DNA of 64,000 bases from PoT sp049331405 (GCF_049331405.1 NZ_CP186274.1:2790001-2854000), one strand, 5' to 3'. Counted from the first letter of the stretch, positions 32,759-42,270 are shown. The notes: generated by a model not told the origin, from the letters alone. A program made the numbers and translations.

Positions 32759-35700
32759 CTACCGGGATGATGCCTGAGGACCGGGCCGAACTTTCCCGGG
32801 TCCATGCTCGGAGGACGGCCGGGCGAGGCGCCGGCGGGTCGCTCGCCAGGAGGCGTTGTCGAGGGTGGAGATGGCGCCCTGGCTGGCGTCGAGCCTCAGG
32901 CCGGTGAGGACTTCGAGGCGGCTCATCATCAGGTCGGGGGCGTCGAGGGGCGTGCGAGGGACCTCGTAAACCCGCGCGACGCTGTGCGTGTCGCCCGTCA
33001 GGATGGACTTGCCGTCGGGGGCGAAGGCGACGTTCCAGAGCTGGGCAGGGTGGGGGAAGGGGGGGCCGATCGGCTGGCCGGTGGCGGCGTGCCAGATCCG
33101 GACGGTCTTGTCGCGGCTCCCGGAGAGGACCGACTTGCCGTCGGGGCTGAACGCGACCGCGAAGACCCAGGCCTGATGCGGCAAGGGGGGGACGACCTGC
33201 GTCCCCGAACTCGGATCCCAGATCCGGACCATGCCGTCCTCGCAGCCGGAGACGACTGTCTTGCCGTCGGGGCTGAAGGCCAGGGCACTGACCGCGCCCG
33301 GGTGGGGCATCGCCGGGCCGACCGGCCTCCGGGTCGCCAGGCTCCAGACCTGGGCCGAGCCGCCGTCGAGCCCCGAGACGACGGCCTTGCCGTCGGGGCT
33401 GAAGGCCAGGGAGTCGACCGAGCCCGAGTGCTCGATGGGTTCTCCCAGGGGCTCGGCGTCGCGGGCGTCCCAGAAGCGGACCGTGCGGTCGGCGCCTCCG
33501 GTCGCGACGACCTCGCCGTTGGGGCTGAAGGCGACGACGGAGGCTCCGCTAGGATGCCAGAGGAAGCGGACGGAGGTGGCCTCGCTCGAAGGATTCCAGA
33601 GCCGGGCGGGGCTCCCGCCGACGAGGAGGGCTTTGCCGTCGGGGCCGCAGGCGACGCTCGTCACGAGTCCGCGCCCCGGGAGGATCCCCCCTTCGGGAGT
33701 CCCGGTCTCCAGGCTCCAGACCTGGGCGTCTCCGCTCCGCCTGGCCCCGAGGAAAGAATGCCCGTCGGGGCTGAACGCCAACGACTGCCCGCCCCCCTGG
33801 ATCGTCATCAAAGGTCTGGCATAGAGGCAAGACTCGGCCTCCCAGACGCGCACGGTCCGGTCGCTCCCCGCGGTGAGGAACGCCTTGCCGTCGCCGCGAA
33901 AGGCCACGGTCGAGATCGGGCCGAGGTGATACAGCGGGGGCCCGAGGGGCTCGTTCGTCCTCGAGTCCCAGAGGCGTGCCGACTTGTCCTCGCCCCCGGT
34001 GAGATACATCCTGCCGTCGGGGCTGAAGGCGATCGCCCGGATGTTGCCCCGGAGCGCCTTGAGGTCGACGGCGGTCGGCCTGTGCGTCGTCATATCCCAG
34101 GCCTGCACCCAGCCCCCCCAACTGCTCGTGAAGAGGGTCTTGCCGTCGGGGCTGAAGGCCAGGGCGAGGATCATGTTGCTGTTCTTGACGGGCGAGCCGA
34201 TCAGGCGGCCGTCGTGGGCGTCGAGGAGGTCGACCGAGCCGTTCCCGATCCCGACGGCGACAATGTCCCGGCCGGGCTGAAAGGCGATGGCCATCACCTT
34301 CCCCCGGCTCTGATGCGAAATGCCGACCGGCCTGCCGTCGCGGGCGTCCCAGAGGCGGGCCTTGCCGTCGGCGCCCCCGGTGACGATCACATTGCCGTCG
34401 GGGCTGAAGGCGAGGGCGGAGATGTCCGCCCCGTGCGGCAGGACGGGCCCGAGCGCCCGGAGGGTCCCGGCCTCCCAGAGCCTGGCATTGCCGTCGCTGC
34501 CCCCCGTCAGGAGTCGCTTGCCGTCGGGGCTGAAGGCGACGCACGAGACGATGCCCGGGTGGGCGATCGGCCGGTCGATCGGCTCGGCGGTGCCGGCCTC
34601 CCAGAGGATGGCCTTGCCGTCGTCGCCGCCGGTGACGATCGTCCTGCCGTCGGGGCTGAAGCGGGCCGCGTTGATCGAGCCCTCGTGGGAGAGGAGCCCC
34701 TTGAGGCGCGGGAGGTGATCGCCCCAGGCCGAGACGTTGGCGAGCGCCACGTCCCGCCAGGCGAGGTCCCCCGCCGCCGTCGCCGAGCGCCAGGTCTCCA
34801 TCATCCAGAGGAGGCCGACGCCGACCTGCTCCTTCTCGAAGGCCGTCTGCCCCCGCTCGAAGTCGCGCATGGCCAGGAGCCGCTGCGACTCGGCGAGCGA
34901 GACCCGCAGGTCCCCGCGCTCCTTGGCGAGCTGCTTCGCGAGCTTCCCGACCTCGTCGGCGGCCTTCGCCTTCTCGTTCGCGTGGTTCATCGACACGGCC
35001 ACGGCGAGGCTAAGCGTCGCGACCACCGTGACGGCCGCGCCGGCCTCGATGGGGCTGCGCCGACCCCAGCGCCAGGCACGCTCGAAGAGGTTCGAGCGCC
35101 TGGCCTCGATCGGCCTCCCCTCCACGAACCGGCGGAGGTCGTCGGCGAGGTGCCCGGCCGTCGTGTAACGCTCGCTCGAGCTGTTGGAGAGGGCCTTGAG
35201 GACGATCGTCTCGAGGTCGCGGGGGAAGCGGTGGTCGAGCTGCCGGAGCGGGGTAGGCCCGCCGTGGAGCAGGCGATCCACCAGCTTGATCCGGTCGGTC
35301 TCGTCGAAGGCCGGGCGGAAGGCGAAGAGCTCATAGAGCGTGGCCCCGAGCGCGAAGACGTCGCTCCTCGGGTCGGACCAGCCGTTGAACCGCTCCGGGG
35401 CCATGTAGCGGAGGGTGCCCACGATGTCGCCGGTGCGCGTCAGGTCGTCGCAGTCCTGCGTCTTCGCCAGCCCGAAGTCGGCCACCCAGACGTGGCCGTT
35501 GGCGTCGAGCAGCAGGTTCGACGGCTTGATGTCGCGATGGAGCACCCCCTGCTTGTGGGCGTAGTCGAGGGCCTCGGCCACCTGCGCCCCGAGCCAGGCG
35601 GCGCTCCGGAGGTAGTGCGACCCGGCCTCACGCGTCGATCCCGACCGCGTCGCGCCGCCCGAGGCGAGTGCCGTCGTCGACGACCTGGAGAATCCCGAAG

Positions 35701-36385
35701 CGGCCGCCCCCTGCGGGAGATAGTTCCCCCGGCGCAATCCGAGCGCCAGGTGGGTGGAAAGGGTTCTCGGATCTTCAACACCGAAATCATGGATATCGGG
35801 ATCGCCTTGCGGGTCGGACTTGAGCCGACCGGCCTCGCGGAGCACGAAGTCGAGGCTGCGCCCCTCGATGAACTGCATGGTATAGAAGTGCCGCCCCTCG
35901 TGCTCGCCGAGGCCGAAGACGGGGACGATGTGCGGATGCTGGAGCCTCGCGGCGGCCAGGGCCTCGCGTCGAAACCGCTCGAGCCGGTTGGCGTCGTCGG
36001 GGTGGGGCGAGGGGATCGTCTTCAACGCGACGTGGCGGCCGAGCGACTCCTGGATCGCCTCATACACGGTCCCCATCCCGCCGAAGCCGAGCGGTCGGAT
36101 CAGTAGATAATCCCCCAGGCGCTCGGGCATCTTGCCGACGAGGCCGGGGTGGCCGGCGCCGGACCTGGGATCGCTCGGGTCGCCGAGTTTCTCCATCGCC
36201 AGCATCGCGGGGATCAGGGAGCGGAGCCTGTCGGCGTGCTCGGGATGCTCCTGGGCGAGGCTCTGGATCGACGGCCGTTCGCCCCGGCGATAGCGGTCGA
36301 GGAAGGCGTCGATCAGGAGGTCGACGGGGTCGAATTCGGAGTCGGAATCGGAGCCTGAGTCGGGATCGGACTTCGTGTCGATCAA
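32759..36385 (-). CDS. Ser/Thr protein kinase with C-terminal WD40 propellers
   Basis: The 1208-residue product is a transmembrane kinase. The kinase domain carries the glycine loop GFGGMGTVYEA (~100-110), the catalytic lysine VALKTI (K122), HRDIKPSN, DFGLA and APERF. It is followed by one predicted membrane helix (AAVTVVATLSLAVAVSM), a short helical segment, and about 14 WD40-like repeats with the recurring AFSPDGK...TGG.D....LWDA pattern, enough for two propellers. The start was set at TTG 36385, which overlaps the ECF stop codon as TTGA with GGGAGGG upstream; the frame has no ATG before codon ~61. Translational coupling to the ECF factor suggests that the kinase and sigma factor act in one pathway. 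The WD40 part probably senses or binds a protein ligand. Confidence 0.88.
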   Translation of the reverse strand: MIDTKSDPDSGSDSDSEFDPVDLLIDAFLDRYRRGERPSIQSLAQEHPEHADRLRSLIPAMLAMEKLGDPSDPRSGAGHPGLVGKMPERLGDYLLIRPLGFGGMGTVYEAIQESLGRHVALKTIPSPHPDDANRLERFRREALAAARLQHPHIVPVFGLGEHEGRHFYTMQFIEGRSLDFVLREAGRLKSDPQGDPDIHDFGVEDPRTLSTHLALGLRRGNYLPQGAAASGFSRSSTTALASGGATRSGSTREAGSHYLRSAAWLGAQVAEALDYAHKQGVLHRDIKPSNLLLDANGHVWVADFGLAKTQDCDDLTRTGDIVGTLRYMAPERFNGWSDPRSDVFALGATLYELFAFRPAFDETDRIKLVDRLLHGGPTPLRQLDHRFPRDLETIVLKALSNSSSERYTTAGHLADDLRRFVEGRPIEARRSNLFERAWRWGRRSPIEAGAAVTVVATLSLAVAVSMNHANEKAKAADEVGKLAKQLAKERGDLRVSLAESQRLLAMRDFERGQTAFEKEQVGVGLLWMMETWRSATAAGDLAWRDVALANVSAWGDHLPRLKGLLSHEGSINAARFSPDGRTIVTGGDDGKAILWEAGTAEPIDRPIAHPGIVSCVAFSPDGKRLLTGGSDGNARLWEAGTLRALGPVLPHGADISALAFSPDGNVIVTGGADGKARLWDARDGRPVGISHQSRGKVMAIAFQPGRDIVAVGIGNGSVDLLDAHDGRLIGSPVKNSNMILALAFSPDGKTLFTSSWGGWVQAWDMTTHRPTAVDLKALRGNIRAIAFSPDGRMYLTGGEDKSARLWDSRTNEPLGPPLYHLGPISTVAFRGDGKAFLTAGSDRTVRVWEAESCLYARPLMTIQGGGQSLAFSPDGHSFLGARRSGDAQVWSLETGTPEGGILPGRGLVTSVACGPDGKALLVGGSPARLWNPSSEATSVRFLWHPSGASVVAFSPNGEVVATGGADRTVRFWDARDAEPLGEPIEHSGSVDSLAFSPDGKAVVSGLDGGSAQVWSLATRRPVGPAMPHPGAVSALAFSPDGKTVVSGCEDGMVRIWDPSSGTQVVPPLPHQAWVFAVAFSPDGKSVLSGSRDKTVRIWHAATGQPIGPPFPHPAQLWNVAFAPDGKSILTGDTHSVARVYEVPRTPLDAPDLMMSRLEVLTGLRLDASQGAISTLDNASWRATRRRLARPSSEHGPGKVRPGPQASSR

Positions 36386-37026
36386 GGGAAGAGGCCCTCC
36401 CGATCGCCCTCGAAGGGGTCGAGGAGTTGCTTGAGCTTCTCGAGGGCGCGGAGGTAGCGCTTGCCCGCGGCGGCCTCTGTGACGCCGAGCACGATGGCGA
36501 TCTCGGAGCGGCTCAGTTGCTCGAAGTGGCGGAGGGCCAGGGCCTCGCGGTCGAGCGGGGGTAACTGATCCAGGGCCTGCCGGAGCCGTTCGTTCCTCTC
36601 GGCGCGGACGGCGGCCTCGCTGGGCCGCGTCCCCTGGTCGAGCAGGTCGGCCGCGATCGCCGCCGACGACGCCTGGGGGAACATCCCGCAGGCGAGCGCG
36701 ACCTCCTGGCCGGCGCCCCGCATCTGGACCCCGATGTGCTTCCGGTGCAGAGTGATGATCTTCTGCGCCGTGAGGAACCGGAGCCAGAGGAAGAACGGCA
36801 TCTTCGGCTCGCGGAGATAGGCCGGGAGCCGGACCGAGGCCTCCAGATACGCCTCCTGGATCACGTCGGAGGGGTCGATCCGCTTGCTCAGGCGCTGGTC
36901 GAGCCGGGCGACGACCATCCTGCGCAGCCGCTGACGGTGCCGCATCAGGATCGTCTCGATCGCGGCCGGATCCCCCAGCGACGCCTGTTCCAGCAGCCGC
37001 GTCGTTTCGGTCGATTCGCTCGTCAT
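36382..37026 (-). CDS. ECF sigma factor paired with Ser/Thr kinase
   Basis: The 214-residue product starts at ATG 37026 (MTSESTETTRLLEQ). It has sigma region 2 (RLSKRIDPSDVIQEAYLEA, FFLWLRFLTAQKIITLHRKHIG) and region 4 (ALDQLPPLDREALALRHFEQLSRSEIAIVLG, AAAGKRYLRALEKL), and no C-terminal extension. ECF factors of this type in planctomycetes are regularly encoded next to Ser/Thr kinases and are believed to be controlled by phosphorylation rather than by an anti-sigma factor. The stop codon overlaps the kinase start by four bases, which fits translational coupling. Upstream sequence extends the frame without protein-like content. Target promoters cannot be named. Confidence 0.88.
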   Translation of the reverse strand: MTSESTETTRLLEQASLGDPAAIETILMRHRQRLRRMVVARLDQRLSKRIDPSDVIQEAYLEASVRLPAYLREPKMPFFLWLRFLTAQKIITLHRKHIGVQMRGAGQEVALACGMFPQASSAAIAADLLDQGTRPSEAAVRAERNERLRQALDQLPPLDREALALRHFEQLSRSEIAIVLGVTEAAAGKRYLRALEKLKQLLDPFEGDREGLFP

Positions 37027-37298
37027 GGAATCTCGGCGCCGAGGGGTCGGGCCGACGTGGACCACCCATTTCTGAGGGGGAAATTCCCCCTCGCGCAAGC
37101 CCGATCCCTACCTTAACCGCGCCAACATCGGTTGACAGGACACTCATCCGAAAATTTTTGTCGACGATTTTTCCCACGATGGGGCCACGGGTCTTGACTC
37201 CGAAAATTGCTCAATGACAGTTGTCTCGTTTCGCGACCCCGGCGCGGTCTAAGGAATGAGGACTTGTGGCCCATTCCCAACGCCTTCGGAGTCTCGCG

Positions 37299-37901
37299 AT
37301 GTCCCCCAAGCACGATCAAGCCATGCGCGGCCCGTCTTCGACCCCGACCCCGCCCTCGCGACGATTCCGCCTCATCCCCGAAACGGTCGGCACGACGCTC
37401 GGCCGGGCGGGTCAGGCCGGGTTCGACACCTTCGGCCTGGCGGCCGTGCTCGCCCTGATGATCGCCGTCTTGATCTACGCCAACGCCCGCACGCTCGGCC
37501 CGGCCGATGGCTCTGAGCCGGAAAAAGAGCAGGGGGCCGGTGGGTCGGGGATCGTCGTGAGGTCGGAGGTCGTCGACCTCTGGCTCCCCGGCGAGTTGAT
37601 CGAATTGGCCGATGCCCCGTCCCCCATCGCCAAGAATCACGACGACCTGCGTCGCGTCCTCGACGACCGGAAGTTGCAGGCTCTCCGCTACGGCCTGACG
37701 ATCCGTGGCCATCAGATCAACGGCGGATACTCCGACATCACCTACATCCGCCACCCCTACGATGAGCCCCTCCATTGCCAGGAGCTCCTCGATATCCTCG
37801 CGGAGATGAACGCCGCCGCCGATCGCGACGTCGAGTCGAAATTCCCTTCGGCCAGGATCCACACCGTCACCGAGGCCTTCCTCAATGCAATTGCGCCTTG
37901 A
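37299..37901 (+). CDS. membrane-anchored protein of unknown function
   Basis: The 200-residue product starts at ATG 37299 behind CGGAG; an ATG 11 codons upstream is the alternative. One membrane helix lies at about residues 44-64 (FGLAAVLALMIAVLIYANA), giving a short cytoplasmic N-terminus and a ~130-residue soluble C-terminal domain (VVRSEVVDLWLPGELIELAD, DLRRVLDDRKLQALRYGLTI, YIRHPYDEPLHCQELLDILAEMNAAADRDVESK). No known family was recognised. It is divergent from the ECF-kinase pair. A role in the cell envelope is possible but nothing more can be said. Confidence 0.6.
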   Translation: MSPKHDQAMRGPSSTPTPPSRRFRLIPETVGTTLGRAGQAGFDTFGLAAVLALMIAVLIYANARTLGPADGSEPEKEQGAGGSGIVVRSEVVDLWLPGELIELADAPSPIAKNHDDLRRVLDDRKLQALRYGLTIRGHQINGGYSDITYIRHPYDEPLHCQELLDILAEMNAAADRDVESKFPSARIHTVTEAFLNAIAP

Positions 37902-37990
37902 TGTAGTGAAAAGGTAGAGTGACTATCCGGCGACTTAATTGTAATCTCGATATGAATGGCCAAGAGAAATGGGAAGACGTGACAAGTCAA

Positions 37991-39352
37991 TCAAGCCAAC
38001 TCTTGAATCGGGTCGCCGTCGGCCAGGATGGGGAAGGGGCGGCCGGTCTGGTCCTGGAACTCGGAGCGGAAGTTGATGCCGAGATGCCGGTAGATCGTGG
38101 CGAGGAGGTCCTTCGGGGTGAGCGGGCGTTCGGAGGGGTACTCGCCGCGGCGGTCGGTCGAGCCGACAACCTGGCCCACGCGGAGGCCGCCGCCGCTGAT
38201 CAGGGCTGATTGAGATGCGGGCCAGTGGTCGCGGCCGATGAGGCCGTCGGCGAGGGCGAGCTTGGGGGTGCGGCCGAACTCGCCGGCAGCCACGATCATC
38301 ACCTTGCGGTCGAGGCCCCGGGCGTAGACGTCCTCAATCAGGGCCGTGAGGGCCTGGTCCATGAACGGGGCCCGGTAGCGCATCGCGTCGCGGAGATCCC
38401 AGCGGGTCTGCACGTTGATGTGGTCGTCCCAACTGAAATAGCGGTCGGAGAGGGTCGGGGCGAGGGCGTCGATGGTGATGACGGACGTGCCCGCCTCGGC
38501 CAGCCGACGGGCGAGCAGGCAACTCTGCCCCCAGAGGTGGCGGCCGTAGCGGTCCCTGAGCTTAGGATCCTCGCGCGAGAGGTCGAAGGCCGACGCGACC
38601 CTCGGGCTCGTGAGCATCTGGAAGGCCGCGTCGCGGAAGGGGTCGCCGCCGACCTCTCGGCCGAGCCCGTCCAGGCTCCGGCGGAGGTTGTCGAACTGAC
38701 CCTGGAGGCCGCGACGATCCTCGAGCCGCTTGCCGTCCACGCCCGCGGCGATGGCCAGGCCGGGGGGCTGGAAATTGGGGATCGACGGGTCGCCGGTCGG
38801 GAAGGCCGAGTGCGCCACGCCCAGGTAGTTGGTCCGGGTCATGAACGGCTGCTTGGGGATCCCGACATACTGGGGGATCCCGTCGGCCCGGACCCCGCGC
38901 ATCCGGCTGGCGACCATGCCGAAGTCGGGGTGGTCGGAGAGCGCCGTGGAGGTCGGATCGGGTCGTGCGGGGGTCTTGCCGGTGAGCAGTTCGATCGAGC
39001 CGTCGTTGTGCGCCGACATCTCGTGGTGCAGCGAGCGGATCAGGGTGATCTTGTCGGCGATCCCGGCTTGGAGCGGGAAGACCTCGCAGAAGTCCATGCC
39101 CGGGACCTTGCTCTGGATCGGGCGGAAGGGGCCTCGGATCGAGTCGGGGGCGTCGGGCTTGGGGTCATATGTCTCGAACTGGCTGGGCCCGCCCCACATC
39201 CAGAAGAGGATGACGGACGTATCCGGGTCGGGCCTCGCCGCCGCGGCCCTGGCCGCCAGCAGGTCGGATAGCCCCAGGCCGCCGAGGGCGAGGGTGCCGA
39301 GCCGGAGGAACTCCCGGCGGCGGAGCGGTCCATAGCAGGGCATCAGCAGCAT
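37991..39352 (-). CDS. DUF1501 protein, third copy, without PSD1 partner
   Basis: The 453-residue product starts at ATG 39352 behind GAGAGAG and has a Tat-type signal (RRREFLRLGTLALGGLGLSDLLA). The family blocks are present: LFWMWGGPSQFETYDPKPD, LARRLAEAGTSVITIDA, WDLRDAMRYRAPFMDQAL, VMIVAAGEFGRTPKLA and the C-terminal LLATIYRHLGINFRSEFQDQ. Unlike the copies at 4718 and 11300 it has no PSC1/DUF1549/DUF1553 gene next to it in this window, so its redox or surface partner must be encoded elsewhere, or it acts alone. It is the most divergent of the three copies and belongs to the subgroup with shorter length. Exported enzyme of unknown reaction. Confidence 0.9.
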   Translation of the reverse strand: MLLMPCYGPLRRREFLRLGTLALGGLGLSDLLAARAAAARPDPDTSVILFWMWGGPSQFETYDPKPDAPDSIRGPFRPIQSKVPGMDFCEVFPLQAGIADKITLIRSLHHEMSAHNDGSIELLTGKTPARPDPTSTALSDHPDFGMVASRMRGVRADGIPQYVGIPKQPFMTRTNYLGVAHSAFPTGDPSIPNFQPPGLAIAAGVDGKRLEDRRGLQGQFDNLRRSLDGLGREVGGDPFRDAAFQMLTSPRVASAFDLSREDPKLRDRYGRHLWGQSCLLARRLAEAGTSVITIDALAPTLSDRYFSWDDHINVQTRWDLRDAMRYRAPFMDQALTALIEDVYARGLDRKVMIVAAGEFGRTPKLALADGLIGRDHWPASQSALISGGGLRVGQVVGSTDRRGEYPSERPLTPKDLLATIYRHLGINFRSEFQDQTGRPFPILADGDPIQELA

Positions 39353-39542
39353 GGCTTGGCTCTCTCTGGGCGTGCTCAACATTGGTTGAATCTTATCGCC
39401 CGAGGCCCGATCCTGGCAATGCAGAAGGAGTTTCCCCCAGGATCGGCTCGATCCTTGTTATCGGGTTTGTGCATTCAGGGAGTTGCGAATAGGGGCCGGC
39501 GTGCGGAAATGTCGCGAAAGGCGGGGGAGTCGCTTCGAGCCT

Positions 39543-40412
39543 TCAGGCGCGGGGATATCGCCAGTTGTAGCGGGTGAAGCCTCGGAGCCAGGATTCGTCG
39601 AGGAAGTCGAAGGTCCCGGCCCCGTCCTGCCAGGTCAGCAGGCCGACGGAGCCGGCCTCGGCGGAGGCGCCGGCGCGTTTCAACTCGAGGCCGGCCAGGT
39701 GGAAGACCTGCGTGGTTTCGTCGGGGCCGGAGACCCGGCCGAAGCGGCTGCCGTAGTGCCCGAAGAAGGCGAACGCCGGGCGGGCGATGGAGATCAGGGC
39801 GTCGAGCCCTTCGCTGCCGGCTCCGGGCAGGACCGCGTCCCTCGGGCCTTCGTGCGAGAGCAGGACGTCGAAACTTGCGCCGGCCAGTGCGGTCAGGCTG
39901 CGATCCTTGATCCGGCCGCGGTCGGGCGTCTTGCGCCTGGCGTTCGGGGCCTTGTCGTCGATCCCCCAGACGGCCCCCACGCGGAGTGGCCCCGGGAGAT
40001 CCTCGACCATCCCATCCCTGATCCCGCGCACGAAGCCGTAGGCGTCCACCGCGAAGCTGCCGGATCGTCGGTTCCCGGCCGACTCGAGCCTTGCCAGGGC
40101 GTCGAAGTCCTCATGGTTCCCCGCCGTGAACCAGAGTGACGGCGGCGACCCCCCGACGCCGTGGAAGATGGCGTCGGCCTCCACGCTCGGCTCGGCGACG
40201 AGGCATGCGCCCAGTTCCAGCGGGTCGTCCGCGGCGTGTCGGGCCGTCGCCTTATCGAGCCGCCCCGGGTCGGGGAAGAAGCCGAGGTCCCCGACCTGGA
40301 GCAGGCCGTCGAGCCTGACCTCATGGTCACGCTCCCAGGCCAGCGCCAGACGAAATGCCGGCAGGATCCTGCCGTGGAGGTCGCCGAAGATCAGGTAGTG
40401 GCTTGTATCCAT
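39543..40412 (-). CDS. metallophosphoesterase
   Basis: The 289-residue product starts at ATG 40412 (MDTSHYLIFGDLHG). The calcineurin-like motifs can be followed in order: GDLHG (D11, H13), VGDLGFF, GNHED (~98-102), LLSHEG (~190) and the FFGHYGSRFG block (~225). These six to seven residues bind two metal ions. The substrate of such cytosolic phosphoesterases may be a nucleotide, an RNA end or a phosphoprotein; nothing in the sequence decides. The insertion sequence at 40539 ends just 126 bases upstream of its start, so its promoter region has been displaced or now includes sequence from the element. Confidence 0.85.
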   Translation of the reverse strand: MDTSHYLIFGDLHGRILPAFRLALAWERDHEVRLDGLLQVGDLGFFPDPGRLDKATARHAADDPLELGACLVAEPSVEADAIFHGVGGSPPSLWFTAGNHEDFDALARLESAGNRRSGSFAVDAYGFVRGIRDGMVEDLPGPLRVGAVWGIDDKAPNARRKTPDRGRIKDRSLTALAGASFDVLLSHEGPRDAVLPGAGSEGLDALISIARPAFAFFGHYGSRFGRVSGPDETTQVFHLAGLELKRAGASAEAGSVGLLTWQDGAGTFDFLDESWLRGFTRYNWRYPRA

Positions 40413-40530
40413 GAACGGTTCATTTGAACTCAAGGCCATGATCAATCAGACTATTCTGATCAAATGTGAGGCCTGGACTGGACACGCGGCGGGATGTCGA
40501 GGTTCGGCGCCCTCCGTTGAGATCTCATGG

Positions 40531-40538
40531 GATTTTAG
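40531..40538 (+). repeat. 8-bp target-site duplication, left
   Basis: GATTTTAG is repeated exactly at 42060-42067, directly flanking the insertion sequence. An 8-bp duplication is the usual size for ISL3-family elements. The preserved copies mean the insertion is recent. Confidence 0.8.
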
Positions 40539-40562
40539 GACACTTCTCGCTGATCCCGACAG
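40539..40562. repeat. left terminal inverted repeat of the insertion sequence
   Basis: The outer end reads GACACTTCTCGC. It is complementary to the right end (GAGACTTCTCGC read inward) over 24 bases with one mismatch at position 3; the inner 21 bases match perfectly. Confidence 0.88.
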
Positions 40563-40577
40563 TCCTTGGCCCTCGCG

Positions 40578-41904
40578 TCACGCCACTCGCCCCCTGGGCA
40601 CCGCCTTTGGTGAGCATCCATCATCTCCGCTCGGCCCCGGATCGCCATGCCACCGACTTCGTATCGCCCTCTCGCGCTTGTAGCGACGGTCCATGAGCAG
40701 GACCAGGAACCGCACGATCGTCCGACGCTCCCGCCACTTGTACCGCGCTTTCTCCTCATGCCGGAGCTGCCGGTTGACGCGCTCGACATGATTGTTCGTC
40801 CGCACCCGGCGGCACGCCGGGTCCTTCAGGAACGCGATCATCTTGGCGAACTTCTCGTCGGGGAGCATCCCCATCGCCGACGACAGCTCGGGGACCTTCT
40901 GGAAGCGGGGATTCCCCAGGAGCTGCCGCATGCCGGCCCCGGGCCAGCTCCTCCGTCTGCCCCTCCTCGAATAGCATCGTGAGACGGTCCACGAAGTCCC
41001 GCAACGTCTTCAGCTCCGGCAGATAGCTCAGCATCGTCTCCAGGTCCGCCCGCTCCCCGGCGCTCATCCCCTCGCGGCGCTTCACGATCAGCCAGCGATG
41101 CTTGAAGACGAAGGCCGATTTCTCCTTGTTCGTCAGGCGCCGCCGCGACCGGCGCCGGGGCCGGCCCGGCTTCCGCTTGCGGCCTCGGTTGCCGCGGCGG
41201 GAGAGCCCCCGCCGCATCCGACGCACCGCGTCCAGGACGCGCTGATGCAGGTCCTTCAGGACGTGGAAGACGCACAACTGATGGCGGGCCGCCGGCCAGA
41301 GTTCCGCCAGCAGGGTCGGATAGAGGTTTGAGCCGTCGGTCACCACCACCTGCGGCAACAGCCCCCACCACTTGAGGTCCTTGAGGAACCGCCGCATGTG
41401 GTCGCGATCGTCGCCGGCGACGACGGCGAAGGCCACGGGCAGGTCCTGGAGCGGGTCGGTGGCCAGCAGGAGCGTCGATCGGCCCAGGTGGAGCTCGTCG
41501 ACGCAGAGCGTACCGCTGAACCGGGTCAGGATCCAGCGGCGATGCTCGGCCATGTCGAGGCCGCGGACCCTGCGGTCGAGGCAGTCGTAGACAAAGCCGT
41601 CGGAGAGGTCCAGGAGGAAGTCGCGGCGCATCGAGGCGATGACGCGCTCGACGCTCATGCCGTCGTCGAGGATCCGGTCGAGGACCGCCTCTCGGACCTT
41701 GTGGTCGTAGGCGGCCTTAGGTTCGACGCCCGGGGGGCAGGTGCGGAAGGTGCTGCAGCAGCCGCAGCGGGCGCGATACTCGCCGTAAGTGATGTCGAGG
41801 AAGACGACCTGCTTGTAGGCGAGGGTCCGGACGAGGCGCCGGAGGACCTGCTTGAGCGCCCCCGCTTGCCGCACGTGGGGCATGGAGCCTGGCTCGGGGC
41901 GCAA
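40578..41904 (-). pseudogene. DDE transposase split by a frameshift
   Basis: The N-terminal part (41904 downward) reads as one frame with a cysteine-knuckle domain (YRARCGCCSTFRTCP) and two catalytic aspartates in VDELHLGRSTLLLATDP and VVVTDGSNLYP, followed by the HQLCVFHVLKDLHQRV block. Near 40936-40945, within a run of G and C (ccccggg on the plus strand), the frame shifts, and the rest (MRQLLGNPRFQKVPELSSAMG, NNHVERVNRQLR with the catalytic glutamate) is in another frame that ends at 40578. The third catalytic residue is thus out of frame. Either this copy is dead or it relies on frameshifting. Together the two parts give a transposase of about 440 residues. Confidence 0.82.
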
Positions 41905-42035
41905 CTCAGGGGTATGGTACGGACGTGGGGCCTTCGGGTCGCCATGACCTGCGTGCTCCTGTGGGACGGGTAATCACCCACAAGCACGCAGGCCCTATCT
42001 CCTCTTGTCAAGAGCCTCTTACGGCGACCGGACTC

Positions 42036-42059
42036 CTGTCGGGATCAGCGAGAAGTCTC
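42036..42059. repeat. right terminal inverted repeat of the insertion sequence
   Basis: This end mirrors 40539-40562 (one mismatch in 24). The outer tip is GAGACTTCTCGC when read from 42059 inward on the minus strand. Confidence 0.88.
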
Positions 42060-42067
42060 GATTTTAG
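42060..42067 (+). repeat. 8-bp target-site duplication, right
   Basis: GATTTTAG, identical to 40531-40538, immediately outside the right end of the insertion sequence. Confidence 0.8.
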
Positions 42068-42224
42068 GGGATGATTCGCTGCCCGCAGTGCCTCATCTCC
42101 CCCAATCACATGGGGTCTCGTCTCCTGTCCCAAGTCGTCCCGATCAGGGCAATTTTGGCCGCTCGTTGAGAAGGGGCCAAGTGCCGTTCACCCCGGAGAT
42201 GACGCGGTACCTGGTTTCTCGTTC

Positions 42225-42270
42225 TGGGTGGCCCCGGTTGGAACAACCGGGGTCGCGCAGCGACAAGAGG
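42225..42270 (+). repeat. two-hairpin repeat, copy A
   Basis: Arms CCCCGGTTG and CAACCGGGG (42232-42252) enclose the loop GAA. They are followed by a second hairpin with arms GTCGC and GCGAC (loop GCA) and then AAGAGG. Three more copies follow within 630 bases (42426, 42644, 42804). It resembles a REP-type extragenic palindrome. Confidence 0.7.

Larger units (their letters stand above)
40539..42059 (-). mobile_element. complete insertion sequence, 1521 bp, frameshifted transposase
   Basis: The element is bounded by 24-bp inverted repeats with one mismatch (40539-40562 and 42036-42059) and by the exact 8-bp direct repeat GATTTTAG on both sides. It contains one transposase gene on the minus strand. 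Near its right end, upstream of the transposase start, a long hairpin (about 41950-41990: CCTGCGTGCT and AGCACGCAGG arms) could block read-in of outside transcription. Family ISL3 or a close non-classified group is suggested by the 8-bp duplication and the cysteine-knuckle transposase; this is inference. It is inserted between the phosphoesterase gene and a region of short repeats. Confidence 0.88.

Noticed and set aside
32804..36106. 1100-codon open frame opposite the kinase-WD40 gene
   Set aside because: Antisense to a clear gene; its repeats mirror the WD40 coding repeats.
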